Part shown: piece after piece, positions 55,563-62,137 of the stretch
Layout: every line of letters starts with the position of its first letter
Numbering within the stretch: position 1 is the stretch's first letter
Assembly: GCF_900103605.1 (NCBI RefSeq)
Contig: NZ_FNHY01000013.1
Location: 1-62,551 of the forward strand
Direction of reading: 5' to 3'
DNA: 62,551 bases
Source: Psychrobacillus sp. OK028
GTDB lineage: Bacteria; Bacillota; Bacilli; Bacillales_A; Planococcaceae
Position numbers and translations under genes: made by a program
Notes under the pieces: model-generated
The model's database searches: none
Told to the model about the DNA's origin: nothing
Seen by the model: the letters and a program-made list of their open reading frames with translations, nothing else

Positions 55563-55582
55563 AACTAAACTGCCGCGTTAGT
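55563..55582 (+). repeat. Two-box repeat family, A box
   Basis: AACTAAACTGCCGCGTTAGT. Preceded by the shared leader ACGCTTATTG. Confidence 0.82.
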
Positions 55583-55722
55583 AAAAAAACACCCTATATC
55601 TATAATTCTATTAAATTGGCAATAATCCTTTTAAAATTACTTTTTTAATGGGAATAGACTTGTTACTATCAAAAGCATGGACTAGAGGCTGAGAAGCGAA
55701 TAGAGGGCTACAGTCTTTGCTA

Positions 55723-55836
55723 CTAGAAGTCATACAAAGTTTAATGGGTCATGAGAAGAGTGAAACGAAAACGACTAGAATTTACGCTCAATTAAGCGGA
55801 AGACTAAGGAAAGAGTATTATCAAAAATACTATTAA
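55723..55836 (+). pseudogene. C-terminal remnant of a tyrosine recombinase
   Basis: A 37-codon frame reads LEVIQSLMGHEKSETKTTRI, then YAQLSGRLRKEYYQKYY and stop. LMGH and TTRIYA match the final His/Tyr motif of Xer/phage-type integrases. No upstream part of the gene remains in frame and there is no start. It lies between repeat boxes at 55563 and 55875 and is followed by a terminator (55842-55873). Confidence 0.72.
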
Positions 55837-55841
55837 ATATA

Positions 55842-55873
55842 AAAGAGCAACGTCAAATTGACGTTGCTCTTTT
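55842..55873 (+). terminator. Terminator after the recombinase remnant
   Basis: AGAGCAACGTCAA / TTGACGTTGCTCT followed by TTTT: a near-perfect hairpin. Confidence 0.85.
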
Positions 55874-55874
55874 T

Positions 55875-55896
55875 GACTAAAGCACCCATTAGTGAA
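55875..55896 (+). repeat. Two-box repeat family, B box
   Basis: GACTAAAGCACCCATTAGTG then AA, 13 bp from the stop codon of the minus-strand gene that follows. Confidence 0.8.
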
Positions 55897-55908
55897 AAGT
55901 TATACCCA

Positions 55909-56220
55909 TTAAAAGCCAGACATTCCTAGAACAAAAAGTGACCATAATGAAACCAAAGAACCAACAATGACAGTTAATATTAAATATACCCAAAAGTGAC
56001 TTTTTTTAATTCTTCCTTTCTTAGCGAAAAAATAAGCTAATAGTGGTGCAACAATATATAAAAGCCAGCTAAACACAGTTGCAAGAATTACAGCATACTT
56101 CCCAAACGTGAATGAATACTCTAGTACATCCGTAGTATAATAGAAAAGTTCTTGAGTAAACATACCTAGTATAGTCGCGAAAACTAGAATACTAATTATA
56201 AAAATATTCCATTTTATCAT
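55909..56220 (-). CDS. Small membrane protein
   Basis: About 103 residues with three membrane helices (WNIFIISILVFATILGMF, YAVILATVFSWLLYIVAPLL, WVYLILTVIVGSLVSLWSLF). I use ATG 56220, eight bases after GGGAGA; the longer frame to 56247 would swallow that site. No family recognised. The stop is 13 bp from a B box, and the start side is followed by a 48-bp repeat at 56366. Confidence 0.7.
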   Translation of the reverse strand: MIKWNIFIISILVFATILGMFTQELFYYTTDVLEYSFTFGKYAVILATVFSWLLYIVAPLLAYFFAKKGRIKKSHFWVYLILTVIVGSLVSLWSLFVLGMSGF

Positions 56221-56365
56221 TTCCATATCTCCCATTTTTTTCAGCATATATATTCATGATTCAAATCATAATACGCCTCTAGAATTAACAATTTGCATCA
56301 ATTAGTGTAATTTTACACCATTAATATGAGATTTACAATACTGAAATTACGGAATCATAGTAAAA

Positions 56366-56413
56366 GGTCTAATACCATAATGCGAAAAAATAACCTTCAC
56401 CTTTAACATAGGC
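56366..56413 (+). repeat. 48-bp repeat related to 47249-47296
   Basis: Shares CTAATACCATAATGCGAAAA-like sequence and CACCTTTAACATAGGC with the right copy in the island. No inverted partner was seen close by. Confidence 0.6.
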
Positions 56414-56420
56414 AAAAAAC

Positions 56421-56482
56421 GCTCAGTTCATTGAACTGAGCTACTCTTTATATTTATTTTCAACGCTTATTAGTTGAAGAAA
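56421..56482 (+). repeat. Palindrome plus truncated repeat box
   Basis: GCTCAGTTCATTGAACTGAGC is followed by TATTTATTTTCAACGCTTAT and then TAGTTGAAGAAA. Compared with 55511-55582, the middle of the A box is missing and only the 3' end is kept. The next gene's stop is 10 bp away. Confidence 0.6.
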
Positions 56483-56491
56483 TTTATCTCC

Positions 56492-56917
56492 CTATTTATA
56501 CTGATTAAAGTTCGTTTCAGTAGGCACTACCGATTTAATGAACGCTATATCTTTTTCGTTAACATTTGGTGCAAAAAATTCCATACCCCAATGTTCGGAA
56601 TGAAAAATAGTGTTGGAATTTTTACTCAAAAAAATAGAGAACCATTTTATCTTTCCCTCAATATTTACATTGTTAGATAATAAATGTTTTACAACATCTA
56701 GTGCTTTTTTCCCCTTAAAAATAGTGATGTTGTTTTTCATGATTATTTCAAACGATCCCTTAAGCATTGATTTTGTTTCCTCGACAACAACTTCTTCTTC
56801 ATTCCAACAATGGATTTCTATGGTATCCGATTGTGATAAAAAATAATTCATTAAAGGAACCCAATAATCAATTTCTTCATATTGACTAGGTATACAAAAA
56901 TACAGTTGGTATATCAT
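56492..56917 (-). CDS. Unrecognised soluble protein
   Basis: A 141-residue protein without signal or membrane segment; aromatic- and Asn-rich (IEIHCWNEEEVVVEETKSML, KWFSIFLSKNSNTIFHSEHW). The ATG follows AAGGAGG. No family recognised. It fills a single interval between two repeat elements; the stop is about 10 bp from the left one. An immunity-type or small cytosolic role is possible, but nothing shows it. Confidence 0.65.
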   Translation of the reverse strand: MIYQLYFCIPSQYEEIDYWVPLMNYFLSQSDTIEIHCWNEEEVVVEETKSMLKGSFEIIMKNNITIFKGKKALDVVKHLLSNNVNIEGKIKWFSIFLSKNSNTIFHSEHWGMEFFAPNVNEKDIAFIKSVVPTETNFNQYK

Positions 56918-56972
56918 TTTACTACCTCCTTTTCACTGATTTTTATATACTATATCTAAAAGTTCTTCTTAT

Positions 56973-57000
56973 ACTAACCTGCCACGTTAGTTGAAGAAAG
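56973..57000 (+). repeat. Two-box repeat family, A-type centre with B-type right flank
   Basis: ACTAACCTGCCACGTTAGTT then GAAGAAAG. The centre matches A boxes, whereas the GAAGAA flank is that of B boxes. It may be a unit in which the inner part was lost. Confidence 0.8.
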
Positions 57001-57029
57001 ATTTTTGTAGAGTTGAACCATGCTATGTA

Positions 57030-57058
57030 AAAAAACCTCTTAAGAATAAGAGGTTTAA
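57030..57058 (-). terminator. Terminator downstream of the lipoprotein gene
   Basis: AAACCTCTTA / TAAGAGGTTT with a 4-nt loop; the minus strand continues with TTTTTTT. It lies about 145 bp past the lipoprotein stop. Confidence 0.75.
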
Positions 57059-57201
57059 ACAGTTGGATTTTTGTTTAATAGAATTTGAATGACCAACAAC
57101 GATTCTTCGAAATTATCAAAAAGCTAAATAGTTTGTAGTTCGAGAAAGATTTCTCGACGTTTGTGGTATTTATCCTTATTTTGATGAAAATACTTGTTCA
57201 C

Positions 57202-57366
57202 TTATTCTTCTTCTTCATTTTTATTTTCATCATCTACATCATCCATCTCTTCACCATCATCAACGCCATTATCCTGGTCAACTCCATCGCCACAACCAGC
57301 CACTCCAGCAAGCACTAACCCGCCTGCCAGTCCACTAGCCAATAATTTCTTTTTCCAATCTGCCAT
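57202..57366 (-). CDS. Small acidic lipoprotein
   Basis: A 54-codon ORF with AAAGGAGG eight bases before its ATG. The N-terminus MADWKKKLLASG leads into a hydrophobic segment and a lipobox, LAGVAGC, with the lipid-bearing Cys at residue 25. The 29 residues after it are almost all Asp, Glu, Asn and Gly (e.g. NGVDDGEEMDDVDDENKNEE). Likely surface-attached in large numbers. Role unknown; it may bind cations. It lies between the LCP/sigma operon and a repeat. Confidence 0.8.
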   Translation of the reverse strand: MADWKKKLLASGLAGGLVLAGVAGCGDGVDQDNGVDDGEEMDDVDDENKNEEEE

Positions 57367-57787
57367 GTTAGTTCCTCCTTTAAATGTTTTGGTAGTTCTA
57401 AAGAATGTTTACCCTTTGACATATTTCTCTAAACACAAAGTTACCTGGAAGTTATCAACTTCAATAATCCATAAGAAAAGCCGCACTTTTATAGTAGCCT
57501 TCTCTTCAACACCTTAAATTTCAGTTACTGTAAAAAATCTCCCTGTATTTATATCATATGTAAAAAAGTACGTTAATCAAAATTTCATTAACAAACCTTT
57601 TCGCTGTCTTCGTTTTCACCTAACCTCCCCTTAAATACAATAAGTTTAATTATAGGTACTTCATACCCCAATTCCCTTTCACGCTGACGTTGACAAGTCC
57701 ATATCTTCCTTTTTCAATTCAAAATTCTAACATTTATTTTCCTTGTATAACCAAATTCCTCTGCTTCTTTAGTTAAAGTATTCAACA
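57367..57787. other. Intergenic region upstream of the lipoprotein gene
   Basis: About 420 bp, AT-rich. It should contain the lipoprotein promoter. No other gene, repeat box or stable hairpin was seen. Confidence 0.4.
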
Positions 57788-57822
57788 AAAAGGACATAAA
57801 TCCTTTAATGGATTTACGCCCT
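57788..57822 (-). terminator. Terminator of the third sigma operon
   Basis: On the minus strand GGCGTAAATCC / GGATTTATGTCC pair around a 6-nt loop, followed by TTTTTG, about 40 bp after the LCP-like gene. Confidence 0.75.
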
Positions 57823-57864
57823 AATAAGATTAAGTATAATAAAATGATAGTCAGTCATGTATTT

Positions 57865-58902
57865 TTACTTAAATGTGGTTAACTCTTCTGAAACAGAATT
57901 TAAAAATTCTTTCTCAAACTTATATATGTGTTTACCTTCATTGTTACTTAGTATTATTGTGTCTGATATCATTCCATCACTCAAAGAAACCGATTTAATA
58001 GAATTAATTTTTATTTGATTCTCTAACAACCGATCTGGCGATACATTGGCTTCAATTGGAGTAAGCAGTTCTTTTAATTGTTTTTGCGGAATTTCGTTTT
58101 CTATTTTATTCATAATAGCATTCATTAGATTTAAAAGGTCTACTTTATCTAAGCTGATTCCCTCTGTAGCAGCCATCATTAATGACACAATCTGTTCTCC
58201 ATTCAAATGATTCGTGCCTTTTTTGAATTCAAATGACACTTGTGATATCGCTCTTACTCGTATATTTTCTTGCAAGTCGTAATCTATCCCATTCATAGAA
58301 TCAATTAGCGTTGAAATAGTTTCTAAATCGATAACCGCATAATAATCAATTGGTAAATTTAATAGTTTTGAAACAGCTGTTCTTACACTTTCAGCACCGC
58401 CAAAATTATAAGCATGTAACAATTTATCGTAAGTAGTACCATCATTGTTATCCGCTACCTGTGCATACGTATCATTAGGGAGCGATACAACTTTCATCAT
58501 CTTTTTATCTTTACTATAGGTAAGTAAAAGGTTTAAATAGACTCGATTATCCATTTCTTTCGACTTCACCGTAATTAAAGTAGTTAAATATTCAGCGTCA
58601 ACTACTGGGTCACTTGCAACACTTGTGTTAGATTCTTTAACAAAATCACTTCCGCTCGATTCATTAGTCACGTTCCCAGGAAAGAACGAGGGCATAAACA
58701 AAAATAGACACAAACCTACTACTAATAAAGACATTGTAACGGGTGCGAGATTTTTAAAAGAAATAAGCGACTTCTTTTGTGTTTGAGGATCCTTGTCTAT
58801 TTTACGAATTTGTTCAAATACTTTATGACGATCTTCTTTCGTAAATTGTAGTTCTTGATCCGAAGTATTAGAAAATGCACCTTTTAACCGTTTATCAGCC
58901 AT
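57865..58902 (-). CDS. Degenerate LytR-CpsA-Psr protein, putative anti-sigma factor
   Basis: 345 residues: a cytosolic N-terminus of about 50, a membrane helix (about 52-72) and an extracytoplasmic domain that follows the LCP pattern (KVVSLPNDTYAQVADNNDG, LLHAYNFGGAESVRTAVSKL, IDYYAVIDLETISTLIDSM, HLNGEQIVSLMM). The Arg/Asp residues that bind the pyrophosphate in active LCP ligases are replaced: SLPND for SIPRD, and no Arg cluster after NGEQ. So it is probably a sensor rather than a ligase. AAAGGAGG lies inside the sigma gene, which it overlaps by 8 bp. Confidence 0.8.
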   Translation of the reverse strand: MADKRLKGAFSNTSDQELQFTKEDRHKVFEQIRKIDKDPQTQKKSLISFKNLAPVTMSLLVVGLCLFLFMPSFFPGNVTNESSGSDFVKESNTSVASDPVVDAEYLTTLITVKSKEMDNRVYLNLLLTYSKDKKMMKVVSLPNDTYAQVADNNDGTTYDKLLHAYNFGGAESVRTAVSKLLNLPIDYYAVIDLETISTLIDSMNGIDYDLQENIRVRAISQVSFEFKKGTNHLNGEQIVSLMMAATEGISLDKVDLLNLMNAIMNKIENEIPQKQLKELLTPIEANVSPDRLLENQIKINSIKSVSLSDGMISDTIILSNNEGKHIYKFEKEFLNSVSEELTTFK

Positions 58903-59419
58903 TAAGTTCTGCCTCCTTTATCACCGAATTTAACCTTTGTTTTGCTCTTCTTAGTCGTGTTTTCACTGTATTAACAGAAATATCTAAAACCTCTGCAATT
59001 TCCTCTGTAGTTAATGAATCATAGTAGTATAGAAAAACTACTTCTCGATACACTTTTGGTAGAGAAAAAATAGTATCTTTTATTTCTTCATTATTGTATT
59101 TATCCATCACTGTTTTTTCTGTTGAGGGTAATATTGATTTTGCTGTTTCATTAATAAAACCTTTAACATAAACCATTTTGTGATTCCAACTCTTTAAATA
59201 ATCTTTACATTCGTTAATTGTAATACGATAGAGCCATGTTTTTATTTGTGCGTCAAACCGAAACGAATCAAGGTTTTTGTAGCACTTGATAAACGTATTT
59301 TGGACCATATCCCTCGCAATCTCTTTATCTTTCACATAAGAAAATGCCAATCGTACCAACTCATTACCATATTCAATCATCAGTTTTTCTAATATGTAAT
59401 CTTTTTCTTCTCTGTCCAA
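58895..59419 (-). CDS. ECF RNA polymerase sigma factor
   Basis: A 174-residue ECF sigma factor. Region 2: YVKDKEIARDMVQNTFIKCY then IKTWLYRITINECKDYLKSW. Region 4: LTTEEIAEVLDISVNTVKTR. The TTG start has AGGGAGGGGAG. It overlaps the LCP-like gene, making it the likely target of that membrane protein. Signal unknown; cell-envelope stress would fit an LCP-derived sensor. Confidence 0.93.
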   Translation of the reverse strand: MDREEKDYILEKLMIEYGNELVRLAFSYVKDKEIARDMVQNTFIKCYKNLDSFRFDAQIKTWLYRITINECKDYLKSWNHKMVYVKGFINETAKSILPSTEKTVMDKYNNEEIKDTIFSLPKVYREVVFLYYYDSLTTEEIAEVLDISVNTVKTRLRRAKQRLNSVIKEAELNG

Positions 59420-59646
59420 GTTACTCCCCTCCCTTTCAACCTACTTCAAATTCTGTTATTAGACGATTAACAATTCATTATAGGTTCAATTTTAGAAAGA
59501 TTTTCTTCTAACCTGTGTTCAATCATAAATTGATTTTTATAAATATCAGTAAAAAGTATTCATACAATTATAACTAAAATACAAAACCTGTATCTTAGAT
59601 TACCAACTAATCACAGATACAGGCTTATTGTTTATATTATTCCTAA
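59420..59646. other. Upstream region of the third sigma operon
   Basis: No gene. A hairpin ACCTGTATCT / AGATACAGG with an 18-nt loop is at 59587-59624. The rest is AT-rich. Confidence 0.4.
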
Positions 59647-59673
59647 TTCAACTAAACTGCCGCTTTAGTTGAA
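59647..59673 (+). repeat. Two-box repeat family, most symmetrical A box
   Basis: TTCAACTAAA, centre CTGCCGC, TTTAGTTGAA: perfect 10-bp inverted arms around 7 nt. A degenerate B box may follow near 59680-59700 (TTTTAGTTCAA). Confidence 0.88.
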
Positions 59674-59787
59674 CAAACACCTTCTCTTTTAGTTCAAATA
59701 ATGTTAGAACTTCGAACTATAAATAAACACAATTAACATTCCGAATTTTCTTAATGTATAGTTTGTATTATGTTATAATTTTCCTTA

Positions 59788-59827
59788 ATGAAACTAGGAG
59801 GTACAAGTCCAATGGTAAAAAAATAAT
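59788..59827 (+). pseudogene. Orphan gene start: ribosome binding site and four codons
   Basis: CTAGGAGGTACAAGTCC precedes ATG GTA AAA AAA TAA at 59813-59827. A TATAAT hexamer (in ATGTTATAATTTTCC) lies about 30 bp upstream. The arrangement looks like the 5' end of a gene whose body has been deleted; a mini-ORF leader for the MBL gene 90 bp downstream is the alternative. Confidence 0.4.
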
Positions 59828-59920
59828 ATGAGAAAATCTTAAATTATTTTAATAACTTTAGAATAAACATGTAGATTTTCTCTTTCATAGAACGAATATA
59901 TAGAAAAGAGGAAAAATAAC

Positions 59921-60769
59921 ATGTTAAATAAATTAAGTGATACTATTTATTATTTATCTAATGAAGATGATAGAGAACGACCAACATTAGGACTGGTATG
60001 TGGTGATCGATATAGTCTAATAATAGATTCTGGTAATTCTCCTCAACATGCTAAGGACTTTTTACTGGAAATCGAGCAGCTAAATGTACCACCAGTTAAA
60101 TATGTTGTTATTACCCATGCACATTGGGATCATTTCCTAGGAATGAATGAATTTGATGCAACTGTAATAGTTAATAGTCGAACAAACGAAATGATAAAAG
60201 AATGGCAATGTATGTCCTATGACGATAGTTCACTACAAAAGTATGTGAACACTAACCAGATGAGTGCTATGTGTATGAAGATCATACAAACTGATATGCC
60301 AAACAGGGACAGTTATAAGTTGAAATCTCCGGATGTAATCTTTGAAAATACATTAACTATTGATTTAGGTAATAAAGTTTGCATTCTCGAAAGTATCAAA
60401 AGTACTCACACAGATGACTCTACAATCATTTATATTTTTGATGAAAAAGTTGTTTTTTTAGGTGATTGTGCATACGGTACAACCACAAATTCTTTATTTC
60501 ATTACAAGCAATCATTGTTATTGCCTATGATTAAAGACATTCAAAAATATGATGCAGAAATGTTCCTACTTGGTCATGAATCTATCTGTGATTCAAATGA
60601 AATGAATATATATTGGAAAGAGTTAACAACAGCAAGTCAAGTTGTAAAGTCCACCTCACTAGAAAATGCGATAGTATCCTTTAAGGCAGAAAATAAAAGG
60701 GACCCTAATGACAATGAATTATTTTTCATAAAAGCATTTGTTAATGACCATATTATTCAGTCACAATAA
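59921..60769 (+). CDS. MBL-fold metallo-hydrolase
   Basis: A 282-residue metallo-beta-lactamase-fold protein. Metal ligands: ITHAHWDHFLGMNEF (HxHxDH), a second His in KSTHTDDSTII, Asp in LGDCAYG and a last His in LLGHESIC. The substrate is unknown; no substrate-specific domain is attached. The ATG follows AAAGAGGAA. It is alone between two repeat elements, so it is one of the larger 'cassettes'. Confidence 0.9.
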   Translation: MLNKLSDTIYYLSNEDDRERPTLGLVCGDRYSLIIDSGNSPQHAKDFLLEIEQLNVPPVKYVVITHAHWDHFLGMNEFDATVIVNSRTNEMIKEWQCMSYDDSSLQKYVNTNQMSAMCMKIIQTDMPNRDSYKLKSPDVIFENTLTIDLGNKVCILESIKSTHTDDSTIIYIFDEKVVFLGDCAYGTTTNSLFHYKQSLLLPMIKDIQKYDAEMFLLGHESICDSNEMNIYWKELTTASQVVKSTSLENAIVSFKAENKRDPNDNELFFIKAFVNDHIIQSQ

Positions 60770-60926
60770 TTCTATAGAATACATTAATCAAATATAAACA
60801 GTCGCCATCTCATTTAAAATTGAAAATGAGGTGGCTTTTAATCAGTCGATAATACATGAGCGTTTCTTAGTACAAATTCTTCGTTTTATTGTTCAAATGC
60901 GAGATAAAAACTCAACTTCTCTTATT

Positions 60927-60985
60927 GAATTAAACTGCCGCGTTAGTTCATTAAGGAAAAAGGCTTTACTCCTTCTTGAAGCCAT
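60927..60985 (+). repeat. Two-box repeat, A box with spacer fused to a gene end
   Basis: A box GAATTAAACTGCCGCGTTAG then TTC, followed by the family's spacer AAAAAGGCTTTACTCCTTCT and TGAAG. At TGAAG the B box should begin, but the sequence continues as the coding end of the minus-strand gene 60966-61295, whose TAA lies within the spacer. Confidence 0.8.
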
Positions 60986-61295
60986 TTACCCAAAACCAAT
61001 AACGACCAGTATTTTTTTTGTTGTTTGCTATAAACATTATAATAGGAATAACTAATAATATAAGATATAAAGCAATAAATGTTGATGATTGAAGAATTTT
61101 CTTCATCTCAACTATTGTCATACAAATCATTAAAGTTCCTAAAAATAAATAAGGAAAAATTAACCCTCTCTGATAAGATTGAAACTTTTCCTCGCCTAAA
61201 ATAACTCTAGTTTTTTCAGGTAAAAAATAGTCCTTCTTCATTAGGTGGCTTGACCCCATAACTAACACTGAAATTCCAAGGAATATACCAGTAAT
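60966..61295 (-). CDS. Small membrane protein, possible ATT start
   Basis: About 109 residues, with three hydrophobic segments (ITGIFLGISVLVMG, FPYLFLGTLMICMTIV, FIALYLILLVIPIIMFIA). Family not recognised with certainty; DUF3784-type proteins have a similar layout. AAGGGGG lies 8 bp before an ATT codon at 61295, which is the only frame position with a good ribosome binding site. The GTG at 61268 (100 residues) lacks one. The stop codon falls inside a repeat spacer. Confidence 0.65.
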   Translation of the reverse strand: MTGIFLGISVLVMGSSHLMKKDYFLPEKTRVILGEEKFQSYQRGLIFPYLFLGTLMICMTIVEMKKILQSSTFIALYLILLVIPIIMFIANNKKNTGRYWFWVNGFKKE

Positions 61296-61314
61296 TGTTT
61301 TAACCCCCTTTCTT

Positions 61315-61383
61315 TTGAATAACCAACAGCGTTAATTCAATAACAAAAAACTTCATTCTTTAAAGTAAAGCACCTGTTACTTG
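61315..61383 (+). repeat. Two-box repeat, degenerate A plus B
   Basis: TTGAATAACCAACAGCGTTA then ATTCAA (inverted TTGAAT / ATTCAA arms), a 21-bp spacer, then AAAGTAAAGCACCTGTTACT then TG. It ends 22 bp before the stop of the next minus-strand gene. Confidence 0.75.
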
Positions 61384-61404
61384 TAGAGCGTAACTTGTTT
61401 TGAG

Positions 61405-61743
61405 TTACTGAGTCTCCCGCTTAGACATTTTTTGCGATTGTTGTTCCTGCTTAACAAAAAATGGATTTACTACAACTAAAACCAGACTTGATATAATTAA
61501 AACTTTATAGATTAACCTTTGTTCAACATAGAAGTAAGTTATTACAGCCGAGAAAGCTAAACACATAGCAAGAATCCCTATCTTCCTTGTCCTATCCAGC
61601 AAACTCCCTAACAAACCAAGAGTCACACCACTTATCAAAAGGATAGGAATGTAATTCGTATACGATTCATCTGAAGCAAAAAATGGAAATAAAACAATAA
61701 AAATAAAACCTATCCATTGAAGCAATTTCCCTAATTTATTCAA
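61405..61743 (-). CDS. Small membrane protein with four hydrophobic segments
   Basis: The 112-residue protein has about four membrane helices (LLQWIGFIFIVLFPFF, YIPILLISGVTLGLLGSLL, IGILAMCLAFSAVITYFYV, VLIISSLVLVVVNPFFV) and a charged tail (KQEQQSQKMSKRE). The TTG start follows TAGGGAG. No family recognised. It lies between two repeat elements, with the 3' one 22 bp away. Confidence 0.72.
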   Translation of the reverse strand: MNKLGKLLQWIGFIFIVLFPFFASDESYTNYIPILLISGVTLGLLGSLLDRTRKIGILAMCLAFSAVITYFYVEQRLIYKVLIISSLVLVVVNPFFVKQEQQSQKMSKRETQ

Positions 61744-61766
61744 CTTGAATCTCCCTATTATTTAAC

Positions 61767-61792
61767 TTGAAGTAAAGCACCCTTTTGTTTAA
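61767..61792 (+). repeat. Two-box repeat family, degenerate B box
   Basis: TTGAAGTAAAGCACCCTTTT then GTTTAA. The GTTAG part is altered. Confidence 0.75.
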
Positions 61793-61842
61793 TAATTTAC
61801 ATATATCACCTTATTCAACACAATCGAAAATAAACCTTCTTC
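61793..61842. other. Spacer between repeats
   Basis: Fifty bases without a gene between a single B box and a complete element. Confidence 0.4.
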
Positions 61843-61922
61843 TTCAACTAAACTGCTGCTTTAGCACAACAAGAAAAAGTCTTTACTCCTTCTTGAAGTA
61901 AAGCACTCGTTAGTTGAGGAAG
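61843..61922 (+). repeat. Complete two-box repeat (A-spacer-B)
   Basis: The clearest full copy: A box TTCAACTAAACTGCTGCTTT then AGC, spacer AAAAAGTCTTTACTCCTTCT, B box TGAAGTAAAGCACTCGTTAG then TTGAGGAAG. Outer arms TTCAACTAA / TTAGTTGA(A) and inner GCTTTA / TAAAGC can pair, leaving a 5-6 nt internal loop. Confidence 0.9.
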
Positions 61923-62137
61923 AAAAGTGAAGCTTATTCAATAATCGTGCCATTTAATTGAATAACTAAAATATCATCTCAGTTAGAATAAATTATGTAT
62001 TCCGGTTGTTCTACCGATAGGAAGGTATCTTGCCAACGGTAAACGAACGGTCGGAGCTTGCTTATCTGGAAAACGCGTCCGTCCTACAAATCAGTTTGGC
62101 TCCTTTATTGCGATTGAAACGATTGTTTTACGCAGAG
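61923..62137. other. Non-coding region left of the last gene
   Basis: A change to a less AT-rich composition occurs near 62000. A plus-strand open stretch (about 62033-62171, EGILPTVNERSELAYLEN and onward) has no start codon or ribosome binding site and runs into the antisense of the last gene's end. Confidence 0.4.

Noticed and set aside
57194-57517. 107-codon plus-strand frame rich in serine and proline
   Set aside because: It is the antisense of the small acidic lipoprotein gene, which has a lipobox and an AAAGGAGG site.
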